A stretch of 64,000 nt of DNA. Origin: Utricularia gibba (taxonomy: Eukaryota > Streptophyta > Magnoliopsida > Lamiales > Lentibulariaceae). The notes under the pieces are model-generated. The model saw nothing but the letters and a program-made list of their open reading frames with translations. It made no database searches and was not told the origin of the DNA. The stretch lies in NCBI GenBank assembly GCA_002189035.1, contig CM007989.1, positions 1,860,001-1,924,000 of the forward strand. The letters run 5' to 3'. The stretch's first letter is position 1. Every line of letters starts with the position of its first letter. Below, one piece after another: positions 38,507 to 50,500 of the stretch. A program made the translations under genes and the position numbers.

Positions 38507-40862
38507 CTGGAACTGGAAGTGAGGCCAAGTCCGGGGAAGGGAAGCTTTAAGCAGTAGCGCTCAGACCAAATGCAAATACACCATGCTAGATACCTTGGCC
38601 AGGCTTTAAAAAGCAAAGCAGCGCACATGTGTAGTCACGTGACGCTTCCCGAAATAGAATAATCTCCCGAGCAAGTAAACCAATTCCTTTTGATAAAACA
38701 AAAACAACATTTATCTTGAATGTTAATTCAGTAAATTATAATTAAAGGTAATTTTATTAAATTACAATTCAACTATAATATTTACTTTGATTTAAATTTA
38801 ATTTTTTTTATTTTACAGTACGAAAGGTTTTTTACATGATTGATGGTTTATTAAACTTAAAATATTATAAAAAAGATTACTATGTGTTCAACGTCATGAA
38901 TTCATGGGAAAATGATTAAATTGATAATTAATTGTCATAAATTTTCAAAATTAAATCTGAACACTTGTTGTGTATCATATATTAAGCTAAAAATGATCAT
39001 TTTTATCATACGCATACCTATCTTTTATATGATACATAAGACCATAGACCAAACAAAAGTGTGTTGTTATTATTTTTTTATTTTTTGAATGGCAATATGT
39101 GGTTAGGTTTCTAGGAGAGTTAGATGCAAAAGAGCCCCCCAAAGTTACTACATTTTTCAAAATTGCCCCTTGAAATCAGGATGACATCAAATTTCTTTGT
39201 ATTTGAGATTTGAACACATTAAAATCAAAATATCGTTTAAATTTGAACTAGTTTCGAAATAATGTGCTATAGACAACACCAATCATAACGATTTGAAAGA
39301 TATTACATCCTAAGCATCAATAAACATTTTATAGTCGGGATAATTATGAGAAGGACTGCGGTAGAGATAGAGAAATTCTGAATTACCAGAAAATTGACAA
39401 CCACTACTCTTCTAATTCTCAATGTACCAAGAGTCATGTCTAAATGTGGACGGTTCGAAACTAACTTTAGAATGATTGGCTGTAACTAATATGAATCATC
39501 ACAGTTTAAAAAATATCATATCGTAAACAGTTCAATAAATTGAATTTGAAAAGTCTTCGTTCTACTCACATAAATTTCTAGATTGATCTAGAAACAATCA
39601 ACATATGACTTAATTTCTAAAATTGATAATTTGCATAATATCTAAATTAAAATATTTTTTTCAGATATTAATGCAACAGAATCAGGAGTAAATTTCGATG
39701 GGCTGGGGTCAACCCCGGTTGGGTAACGAATTGGATCCTGTAATCTTCGAATTTATATTATTTGGAAAAAAATATTTAATTAAAATCAAAATGGTTCCAA
39801 GAAGTCAAAGCGAGTGGGAGAGGCGCACGCGCTAGAGAGAGAGCGAGCGTGAGAGAACGGTGGAGGAGAGCGAGTGGAGAAACATCTTGGGAACCCTAAT
39901 CCCCAAATTTTGGGGGGAAAAATCATCGACTCGCCCAGACCTCGCGTGGATTTGCAGCTCCGATAAGAAAAACGGAAAAAAACTATAAAAATTTACAGGT
40001 ATTTTTCTTCTTCTTCTTTTTTGTTCTATAACGCAGACGCGCTGAGCACGTCCTTGTCTTCCTCCTCCTCCTATCTTTTCCACCTCCCGGGAGTCAGCTG
40101 GGCTACCACCACCGCAACTTCCCACTTGTAATTCTAATGGGAGATAATTTAATATTCTGTGTTTGCGGTGGTTTACAGGGGAATTTCTGCTTGATTCTGA
40201 AGTGTGTGGGTCAGTGGATCCGCACAATTCATTTTTCACCTGAAGTGATCGCGCTCTTTTTTATCACTAAAGCTATTCGCTTTTATTCTGGGAGACCAAG
40301 CTTATGGTTCAGTGGCTTCGGAGAATGTGGGATGTTGACTTTTTCGGTATCTTATTTTTCTCTTGCAGTACTGTATATTCTAGTGGCGCGTGTTAGTTTC
40401 TGCTACAGTACACATCTTAAACTGCTTCAGTTTTATGTCTCGGCGCTCTGATCCAAGTTTTGCAGCATGGAACGCGTTTTTTTATGATTAAGATGGTTTT
40501 TAGTGCGTTCAATTGCGTCAATTGGTTTTTTATGGTTGCCTCTGAAATGACTGAATTCACATTTTGACATTTGTTGCTTTATGTTCTTTCCCAGTGTAGG
40601 CACAATTCCAAATAATCGACTGTGTGTAAAAAAAGGGGGAGACCACCTTGTCAATGCTTGTAAAGGTACCATATGGATGCACGTCCGAGGTTCAATGTTT
40701 CGATACTCATGTAAATAATCTGATACCCATGACCGCCCACAACAGGTTTAAGTCTGTGGCATTGTGTAACTTCTACCTATGAAAGTTTTATATATTTTTT
40801 TTATTTTTTTTTTCAGATTTTCTCAAAAGAGAATTAACTGAAGAGCATCACCATTGTGTGAA
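38507..40862. other. spacer and 5' leader of the FHY3-like gene
   Basis: 38680-39780 is AT-rich without genes. A GA-rich patch at 39830-39880 and the following GC-richer stretch to about 40130 look like the start of the FHY3-like transcript. The coding exon begins after a TTTCAG acceptor at 40811-40816, so at least one leader intron is likely. Confidence 0.45.
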
Positions 40863-43800
40863 ATGGATATAGACCTTAGGTTACCTTCAGGGGAACATGA
40901 TAAGGAAGATGAAGGAGAATCCAACGGGATTGGTAACATGCTAGATGACGAGGGCAAACCCCTAACTGTTGAAGGGGCTTGTGTAGGTATGGGGATTGTA
41001 GAGGACAAGTCACTTATTGAGGCTACAGAGAATCAAAATGCTTCTCTGCAGGACACAGATTTTAAAGATGTTGCAATTCTTGAGCCCCTTCCAGGCATGG
41101 AGTTTGCTTCACATGGAGACGCCTATGCTTTTTATCAGGAGTATGCTAGGTCTGCTGGCTTCAATACAGCAATTCAAAATAGCCGCCGCTCTAAAACATC
41201 AAGAGAATTTATTGATGCAAAATTTGCATGCTCTCGATATGGAACAAAACGTGAATATGAGAAATCTTTGAATCGTCCAAGGGTTAGACAAGGAAGCAAC
41301 TATGATGCTGAGAATGCTTCTGGCCGCAGGGCTTGTGTGAAGACGGATTGCAAAGCTAGCATGCATGTAAAGAGAAGGTCTGATGGGAAATGGATAATCC
41401 ACAGATTTGAGAAAGAGCACAATCATGAATTGTCACCCGCTCAAGCTGTGAGTGAACAGACAAGAAGGATGTATGCTGCAATGGCTCGCCAGTTTGCTGA
41501 ATATAAAAGTGCTGTTGGTCTTAAGCACGACAACATTGGGCAATCTGAAAAGTTCAGAAATATGGCTTTAGATGCAGGAGAGATGAATACTCTGTTGGAG
41601 TTTTTTGTGAAAATGCAGGATCTACATTCCAATTTCTTTTATGCTATAGACATTGGTGAAGATCAACGTTTGAAGAATTTTTTATGGATTGATGGGAAAA
41701 GTAGGCATGACTATGCATACTTCAGTGACGTTATATCCTTTGATACCAGTTATATTAAGAATAAGTATAAAATGCCTTTAGCTCTCTTTGTTGGGGTCAA
41801 TCATCATTATCAGTTCATGTTACTCGGGTGTGCTTTGGTGTCTGATGAGAGTGAAGCTACATTTTTGTGGGTCATGAGGACATGGTTGAAAGCAATGGGT
41901 GGCCAAGCTCCGAAGATCATCATTACTGATCAAGACAAAGTAATGAAGTCTACAGTTTCTGAGGCTTTCCCATCAACTCTTCATTATTTTAGCTTGTGGC
42001 AGGTTTTGGGAAAAGTTTCTGAGATACTGAACCATGTAACCAAAGAGAATGAGAGTTTCATGCCTAAGTTTGAAAAGTGTATTTATTGGTCGTCAACTGA
42101 TGAGCATTTTGATAGGAGGTGGAGAAAATTCGTGGAGAGATTTGGTCTAAAAGAAAATGAGCTAATCCTATCCTTGTATGAAGATCGTTCAAAGTGGGTG
42201 CCTTGCTTCATGAAAAATGGCTTCTTTGCTGGGATGTCTGCTGGTCAACGATCAGAGGGCGTGAACTCGTTCTTTGACAAGTATCTACATAGGAAGACGA
42301 CAGTGCAAGAGTTTCTGAAACAGTATGAAGCAATTCTGTTGGACAGGTATGAAGAAGAAGCAAAGGCGGCTTCTGAAACATGGAACAAACAACCCATTTT
42401 GAAATCCCCCTCTCCTTTTGAAAAGCATGCGGCTGGCCTTTACACTCATGCAGTTTTTAGGAAATTTCAGGTCGAAGTCCTGGGTGCTGTGGCCTGTATT
42501 CCTAAGAGGGAAGATCAGGTTGACAAAACAGTTAACTTTAAGGTTCAAGATTTTGAAAGGAATCTAGAATTCGCAGTTACATTAAATGAGACAAAATCTG
42601 AGATTTGCTGCATTTGTCACTTATTTGAATATAAAGGATTTCTTTGTAGACATGCAATGATTGTTCTTCAAATATGTGGGATATCTGCAATCCCATCTCG
42701 ATATATATTGAAAAGGTGGACCAGAGATGCAAAGAACAGATACTCGCTGGGAATTGGACCTGAACACTTGCAGTCAAGGATGCAAAGGTATAATGATCTG
42801 TGCCAGAGAGCAATGAAGTTAGGTGAAGAAGGATCATTGTCACAAGAGAGTTACTCTCTTACACTCCGTGCTCTGGATGATGCTTTTGAGAACTGTTTGA
42901 ACGCTAATAGCACGAACAAGAATCTCCTAGAAGCCGGTTCTTCTGCCTCACCAGGTATTTTGTGCATTGAAGAAGACATGCAAGGCGGGAGTTTGAATAA
43001 GACCAATAAGAAGAAAACCGCTGTCAAGAAAAGAAAGGTCTGCCGTGAGTTCAATACTATCTAGAAAACCGATAATACTTTTATCCGCTGAATTATCATT
43101 GTTGCAGGGAAACATGGAATCTGATGTAATCGCAGGTGGTGCCCCAGATAGCTTGCAACAAATGGTTTGACTTCAGTGTTATAACATTTAGCCCAATGTG
43201 CTTAATCTTTCCTGTGATTCTTCTGATTAATTTAGTTTGCTCTTTCTAGGATAAAATAAGTCCCCGGCCTGTTACTCTCGATGGGTTTTTTACTCAACCA
43301 GCCGTACAGGGAATTGTAAGAAGCTTAGCTACTAAAGCCAAGCATGATAGTTTTACAGGTTGTAATGAGCTCTCAGTATTGTTTTATGTAGGTCCAGTTG
43401 AACCTAATGGCTTCTACACGCGATAACTACTACGGGAACTCACAAACCATTCAAGGATTAGTATGTTATCACAAATAACTGCTAGTCTGGATTAAAAACT
43501 TTCTGGGGTTTATATTTATGCTCGTGATTACTTTTTTCTACAGGGCCAGCTGAGCACTATCGCACCAACCCATGATGCTTATTATGGCGCTGCTCCCACC
43601 ATGCACGGAATGGTACATGTTTCCTCCTAGTCTGCTTTCAGCCACTCTTCCTACTCCCGTGATAGTCTTCAGTTTTTATTCTCCTAGGGACAAATGGATT
43701 TCTTCCGCGCCTCCAATTTCGGCTACGGCATTCGGGTTAGCTTATCTAATGACACTGATTCAGAATTCATAATCACTCCATCTATCTCCTTAACCAAGTG

Positions 43801-43877
43801 TTTTTTTTTTTTTTTTGAAGGATGACCCCAACGCCAGATCAGCGCAGTTGCATGACAATGCATCAAGGCATGCATGA
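40863..43877 (+). CDS. FHY3: FAR1/FHY3-type transcription factor
   Basis: Exons: 40863-43037, 43108-43164, 43250-43315, 43392-43460, 43544-43612, 43688-43735, 43821-43877, giving 846 residues. The start [10 protein letters not shown] matches FHY3. An N-terminal FAR1 DNA-binding region ([40 protein letters not shown]) is followed by a domesticated MULE transposase core ([32 protein letters not shown]) and a SWIM zinc finger, [15 protein letters not shown], near residue 581. The tail has a basic [10 protein letters not shown] signal and repeated short modules, and ends in [13 protein letters not shown], as in FHY3. FHY3/FAR1 activate phytochrome A signalling and other light and clock genes. An in-frame codon upstream (40854, TTG) is not used as the start. 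No frame problems were found. Confidence 0.95.
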
Positions 43878-45008
43878 CAATGATAGGAAACAAGTCCTCT
43901 TGTTCTCACCCCTGAGTGCTTCCAATGAGGGCCCTCTTTCTGCAACCAGTCGCGCCAAGGCAGCAGAAGGTCCACCCCAGGGCTCTGTTACCCAATACAC
44001 GAACGTAAGATCCATTAACTTACAGAAAAATTCCCCAGTTTGTTTCATTTTCTTTTTAGTAGATCAGAAGAAAGCCTGCTCTGCCTGTTAGAGGATGAAA
44101 TTCACTTCTGCTGTGTTGTTTTTTTGTGTTGTGTATAGAGTTATCAATGGCTTCGTTCTTAGTGTGTATTTGGTCACCAAAGTCATTAATATATTAAATC
44201 ATTATTTTTTGGTGCAAAATTCACAGAGTTAAGGAGAAAACTTCTAGAAAAAATTACTCCACACATTTGCAAACATGGTCTAATATGCCCCTGGAAATTT
44301 GGGCACCTGAAATTGTTAATCCAAATTAGTTATGAATACGTCAGCCCTGACAAAAGGAAATTATTATAATGCCCTTCTGTTCCACAAAGGGTCCCCCACG
44401 TTTGTCATGTTGGGGTCATCGCCCTTCATTGAAGTCTTCGTTGGGGCGTGAGCACGCAGAAGGATGATCGTGCGCTGCCTGATTCTGGCGCCGAGCATTA
44501 AAAGAAAGCTGGAAAGTTTGGAGCTGCCCGTGGGATGAAGAGCGGCAGTTTTGCTGTGCACAGTTGTCCTCGCTTGGAGGACTGAGGTACGCAACCGACC
44601 CATCACGGAGTTTTACTGCCGTTCTTCTCGTTGGGTTTCTCTCCTTTTTATAGCTTGTCATTTCGTTGTGCTTTGCTTTCTTTGCCGCGGCGTGAGCTTT
44701 TGGGTATCGGGAGGGATTGACTATCTTTTCGAGGGGACGACGGAGGTCGAACCCTTGAACAAAGAGCGCAGATGGTGTAGCTTGCTTATTTCTTTTGGCT
44801 AATTGAGAAGTTAAGGTTTGAAGGAATTGGCACCGATTTCTGTTCCCGTCAGTAATGAATCGCGTTTCGTTTCCCGTTCTAGGTTTTGCTTACAAATGGA
44901 AGGAGCTTTGTGGCCGTCATTAGCTTCTAAAGCAATAATCACGTAGAAATGAGCGTGGATCAGATTTGTTGATGTTGGAAAACATTTTGGCCATTTTTTT
45001 TATATAGC
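43878..45008. other. spacer and leader of the coiled-coil gene
   Basis: 44100-44350 is AT-rich. A likely first leader exon lies around 44400-44585, ending at the donor GAG/GTACGC. The coding exon starts one base after a TATAG acceptor near 45007. No other gene was seen. Confidence 0.4.
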
Positions 45009-47219
45009 ATGGAAGAACCAAATGCAATGACTGTTGAATCTCTTCGAGCAAGGTTGTTATCCGAGCGATCTATTTCAAAATCTGAGAGGGAAAGAGCTGA
45101 TCTTCTGGCTCAGAGGGTGTGTTCTTCAATCTTCACCTAATTTCTTTTTTTTTTTATTTCATATAGTAAGTGGGTCTTGATATGTTTGGGGCCTAGTGGA
45201 ACTTTTAGCAATGGTCATCTGCATCTTAGTTCAGCAACTATGTGATTTTGTATACTCTAAATTTGATGACATGTTTAGGTATCGGAACTTGAAGAGCAGC
45301 TAAATGTTGTCTCCCTTCAGAGAAGAAAAGCTGAAAAGGCAGCGGCACATGTTCTTGCCGTTCTTGCAGACCTTCAAATAAGTCATTTGTTAGATGGACT
45401 CGATTCGACTTCTGAGTTGGACGAAAGCACAAAAGCAGAGAGTTCTTGTAATGGTTCAATGTTGTCTAACGAAACATTGCCAAACCTGAAGTCAGCAGAA
45501 AATGAATCGGAGGCCTTATCAGGTTCTGGATTTGAGTATTCTCCCTCAACTGGTCGAAAATTGCCTTGGAGAAACAATAAGGATTCTTCGCATTCCCCTG
45601 AGAAGAAGACATTCATGGACATGGCTAGACAAAGAGCTATTAATTCTTCAAGTGGTTATTCTGCCAGAAGGACAGGGAAATCACATCGCAGGATAAGGCG
45701 TAGGGATACCAGGTGATTTTCTTTCACCCCTGTATTCTCTCATATATTTTCCTGTACTTTTTTCCTAATTTACAGGAAACAGCATTCAGTCGGTGGCTGT
45801 TTATTCTGACTTTTGAGTATCTTCTGTTTCAGATCAATAGATGAGTTTCTAACGGAAGGCTGTGAGAAAACGACATGTTCCAGAGATGCTTCGAAGTGTT
45901 CTGCAGGTGAGAGTTCTGCTAATAGAGAAGGTTCTGAGCATGACGATGGTGAAAAACAAGGGAGCTCCTTAGTTTCAGATGAACCAAGCAAAGATGATGA
46001 TGGAAATTATTTTGGTCGGTGTGTAAGTCATGATAATGTTGAGGGCTCTCCGCATAGCCAGAACAACTCACTGGTCACTTGGATGAGGAACTGAATGCAC
46101 GGAGACAATGGGAGGAGAATATTACAGGATATAGTAGCGGTATGCAGGTAAAAGTTCCCTGCTTTTTTCGGTATACTGAATTTATTCTGTTTTTTTTTTT
46201 TTTTGTAAAGCTGTTCATCTCACCTGTTGTTACTGTTGATGGTTCCACTCTTCATGCTCTTCCATGGGGTTTTTCTTATTTATTTCCTTTAAATGAGTTT
46301 CCAGGATTCATTTGATCCCGCAAACCATTCCGACATCACAGAAGAACAATGTGAAATGAAGACCCCTGAAATATCATTATCATTTGCTCCCGAAGCATTG
46401 GCTGCAGATCATCATCGGAAAAATGAACTCTCAGCAGATGCGGGGTTCAGTGAGGATCCCCAGGTTTCTGAAAGCTCTTCATCAACAACAAATCCTCACA
46501 AAAGCACCTTGCAGGATCAGCAGCAGAGAGCGAACTTGCCTTCACGAGACTTTACATTTCATGAGTTTTCATTCCCTGTTTCAAGAGAGCAAACTGGTCA
46601 GACTCATGGACATCCTACCCCTTGGCACCTCGAAAGATGTTCAGAAATCTCAAGCGGTGTAGCAGCCACCCTTCAACAGCTTAAACAAGCGAAAGTGCTT
46701 TTGAATCAGGAGAGCAGCAACTCGGTTTCCCTAGGGAATAATATTATTAAGCAGTCAGGCTCTGGAAGGGGGAAGGAAGAAAAATTCGAATTACCCTTCG
46801 TCACATCTTCACTTTTCAGAATCCCCGTGGATTATGAATCAGGGGTAGCTGCTGTGACTGATGCTCAGTTCAGGGGGAGCCCCGGATTAGATTCAGTTCA
46901 TGATCCTCCTGAAATCCCAGAAAGCAAGTCGCACCTTTCCAGTACAGTGTTCGAGTCCAGGAGAGCCTTCTCTTTTGCTGATGCACCCCGAACCGCGTAC
47001 TCGGGAGCTACACCATCTGAACAGCAGTGGCGCATTCCTCTCGACCAGGCGAGACAGAGTGATGAACCAGCCACAACACAGGGAGTTGGCCATTTTGGTG
47101 CACATTATTTTGGCCATGCTCTTCCACCAGAAAAGAGTGGCTATCCATTTCTCCTGGATCCTGCTCTCATGTTGGGTACCAAGGGAGCCTCTACACGACT
47201 AAAAAATATGTATCGCTAG
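45009..47219 (+). CDS. plant coiled-coil protein of unknown function; one likely frame-breaking deletion
   Basis: Exons: 45009-45116, 45279-45712, 45833-46147, 46305-47219. The N-terminus (MEEPNAMTVESLRARLLSER, then a heptad-rich stretch through VSLQRRKAEKAAAHVLAVL) is a coiled coil that I recall as conserved in a plant-only family without a known role. A polar, Ser-rich middle has the basic cluster GKSHRRIRRRDTR. Another conserved block, DSFDPANHSDITEEQ, opens the last exon. Within exon 3 the frame ends in a stop at 46092, while the next frame continues with HLDEELNARRQWEENITGYS into exon 4. A single missing base near 46058-46066 explains this and gives 590 residues. A splice alternative would need a 40-base intron, too short for plants. 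Function is unknown. Confidence 0.75.
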
Positions 47220-47597
47220 CCTTCACCAAGTGCTGCAGCACTGGAGAGTAGTTGCTTTCGGCTGTTTGCATCTTGGGTCCGTACCAACCCAACCACACGT
47301 CACTGTAGTCCTGGATGGACACTTCAGTTGAAGTCATCACTACACGATGAAAATATGTGTTGGGTATTTGATTTAAGAAACCACTTTTCTACACAATACA
47401 AATGGTTTGGTTTTCCATTATGGGGATTGCATTTAACAGTAACCGCAATTATGAACCTCATTTGTGGGAACTTGGGATGGTATAATGATGACAAACAATC
47501 TCAGGTTCGTAGGGAACAAGAGGAACAAAACAGAGAAACAAGCCGTAGGAGAGATTGATAGATAGATACAAGAAGAACAGAACAAAAGGAACAGGTT
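47220..47597. other. 3' spacer between convergent coiled-coil and ABCG genes
   Basis: This contains the 3' ends of both transcripts. No coding signal was recognised. Confidence 0.4.
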
Positions 47598-50500
47598 TCA
47601 CCGCTTTTGGAAGTTGAGGAACTTGATGCCGAATGCAAATACCAGACAGAAGAAGACAGCCCAGACGACATGGACTCCGGCAACGACGCCCAGGAAATCG
47701 TAACTGAATCCCAATGCGTTGTCGAGGTAGTCCCGGAGAGGGATGGGTGTCGGGTTTCCGGGAACTGCAACCGTGCCGTCGATGTCGCCCACCTGAGACG
47801 TCACCAAGCCGTATATCGTCCACGACACCGGAGAGGCCCAGTAGTACCACCTCCACCAAATTGGAATTCGCTGCAAGTTCAAGAAATGGGGATGAGACCT
47901 CACACCCTGCCGTGAAAAAAGACTGAACAGTTGAGTTCTCGCTTACCTGTCTCGGTATGAGGAAGCCGGCAAACAGGTTCCAGAAGCTAAGGAAGAAGGA
48001 CATCACGATGGCGGCAATTTGGTAGTTCGGGGTGAGGGCTACAAGCATCATTCCGTATGCAGTGAAGTAGACGAAGCACATGAACACGAAGAAGTAGAAC
48101 CAGAAAAACCTATCAGCCCGCCATTCGAATCCGATCATGGCGTAGAGTATGAGGCTGTATATGAATGTCTGTATGCCCACGTATATGGTTTCAATGGCCA
48201 CCTGTGAGAAACGAAAGTCACCCTTGTTAGATGGCTGTGTTGCTGGCTCTCAGCAATATCATTTAGAAAAGTAGAGTCTTTTATTCTTCTCACCTGCGCA
48301 AATGCGTATGGCAAAGCAGAGTACATCCCAGCAGCTTTTTCACGGTAAAAAACAGTTCTTTCGACATCCACAACTGACTGCACAGAAGAAGTATTCGTCC
48401 CTCCGAGAAACATGACAGCTGCATACATGGCTCCGAGAAGGTTGGACAAGTTTTGTACAGTACTCCTGCAGAGGAAATCAATTTTTGAGCGAGATATGGC
48501 ATTTGCAATAACCATAGCGACTGAGCAAGTGTCCAGTGGCTTACGTCTCCCGCCCTTGTCTCCAGAACACAACACCGAAAATGATTCCAATAATGATGGT
48601 CATAAAGAAGCGCACAGCGTTGTACTGGGAGTGCCTCCAATATGACAAGCTGTGTTTCCAGAAGCAAGCTCTGCACTGGGAGAAGAATGGCTGAGCAAAC
48701 TGTGTTGGAAACTGGAGATCTTGTGATCCAGGTTCTGGAATACTTAGTCGCTTAATCAGCTCTTGGTTACTCCTGTGAGGGGAATGAATCCAAGAGAAGT
48801 GAGATCGACAAGATAAGAATGGAGAAGTTTGAAAATAAGGTGCTCTGCTGTCTATGATGTTCACCTGTAAAGATTCGAGTTGGCATACACTTCCGCAAAA
48901 TCAACGTCAAGCTGAGCTTCCATGGCCTGTGTGCTGATGTCGAGCATCCATGTTGCTGGATTATAGCCTTCTTTAATCTCAGGAACCCCAGGAACAGACT
49001 ATCAAAAGAAGGCATCATTTTACATGGTTACCTCAGAGCAAATAAGGAATGAACATATTCTCTGGTGCAAGACTAATCGTACCTGAAAGTACTCTACCAT
49101 TTGGCAGGATTGACGACCAAGAGGCCCCGCGTAAATAACCTGGCCTCCTCTTTTCATCAGCAACAACTGAAATATGAAAGAAGTTCACAATTAAGACCCA
49201 ACCGCCTTTTTACAAGAGAAGTGAAAACCAGAGTCAGTACCTCGTCAAAAGCTTCGAAGATATCTATACTGGGTTGATGAATTGTGCACACGACGGTCCT
49301 TCCTGTGTCGACAGTGTTACGAACAGTTCTCATGACAATTGCAGCAGCTCTGGCATCAAGACCTGACGTAGGCTCATCCATGAAGATAATAGAAGGATTG
49401 GCAACCAATTCTACAGCTATGGTGAGCCGCTTTCTTTGTTCTGTTGATAAACCATCCACCCCAGGAAGCCCAACTAAAGCATTTCTCAAAGGCTGTAACT
49501 CAATCAACTCCATAACTTCCTCCACAAACATCTGTCATAAAATTATCATAAGAATAAACATCCACTAAAATGCCAACCATACACAAGGTTGTAGTCAACG
49601 AACCTTTCGTTTTGCGGTGTTTACTTCAGGAGAAAGCCGCAGCCAGGCGGAGTAGGCAATGGACTCATATACAGTTACATGTGGGGAATGAATGTCCATT
49701 TGTTCACAATAGCCACTAACACGAGCAAAAGTTTCCTGTTTCTTGGGATAGCCAGAGATACTAATAGAGCCTTCAATGTGTCCACCCGTTTTCCTTCCTG
49801 CTAAGACATCCATCAGGGTGGTCTTACCAGCACCACTCACACCCACTAATGCTGTTAGAACTCCAGGTCTAAAAGCTCCACTGACGTCCCTCAACAATTG
49901 AAGACGAGTTTCTTCAATCCCATTCTTTTTCATTTCCTGTGGAGTAATGCATTCACTTTGAACTACCATTCACGGTTGAAAGGTTATCAGAAGACAAAAA
50001 AAAATCTCATATTTTCCTACCGGTGGCATATCAACATAATAGTTCACGTGGTTAAATGCAAGCGACAGAGGTGTAAATGGGAGAACCATTCCTTTTTTCA
50101 CCCTTGAAGTCATTTCATATTCATTCGCGGAAGCCGCTTCTTGATCTGCAGCCATTAATATTTCATGAAACAAAAGTTAAAGAAGTCAAATCTAATACCA
50201 AAAAGAAACAATTCCTTGAGCTCGCATACCTCCAGCTTGGCTAGTACTCTTCTTCTTTTTGGAATCCTTGTCCGAAGTGATGAACTTTGAGTCTCCAATA
50301 GCTACATGTGTTTGCAAAAAAAATAAAAGAAGTGTGTTAAATAGGAGAATAACAAAAAAAAAAAAATTCATTGAAGGAAGAAGAGAAAAATGTTTATCTT
50401 ACGATTCAAATAGGTCAATGACAAGATAAAGAGGACGTTGAAGAGAACAGAGAATGCAAAGAGGGCAGCAACGCAAACCCAGTACATGTAATCCTCCGTC

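Noticed and set aside
46023-46062. A GTAAGT donor and CAG acceptor in exon 3 of the coiled-coil gene
   Set aside because: The implied intron is only about 40 bases, below the usual plant minimum. A single missing base explains the frame change better.
48541-48560. Apparent frame break in ABCG exon 17, where the frame reads into a stop after WRQGRET
   Set aside because: The donor lies two bases into the codon, and the next exon begins GAGTACT. Joined they give [14 protein letters not shown] in frame, so no indel is needed.
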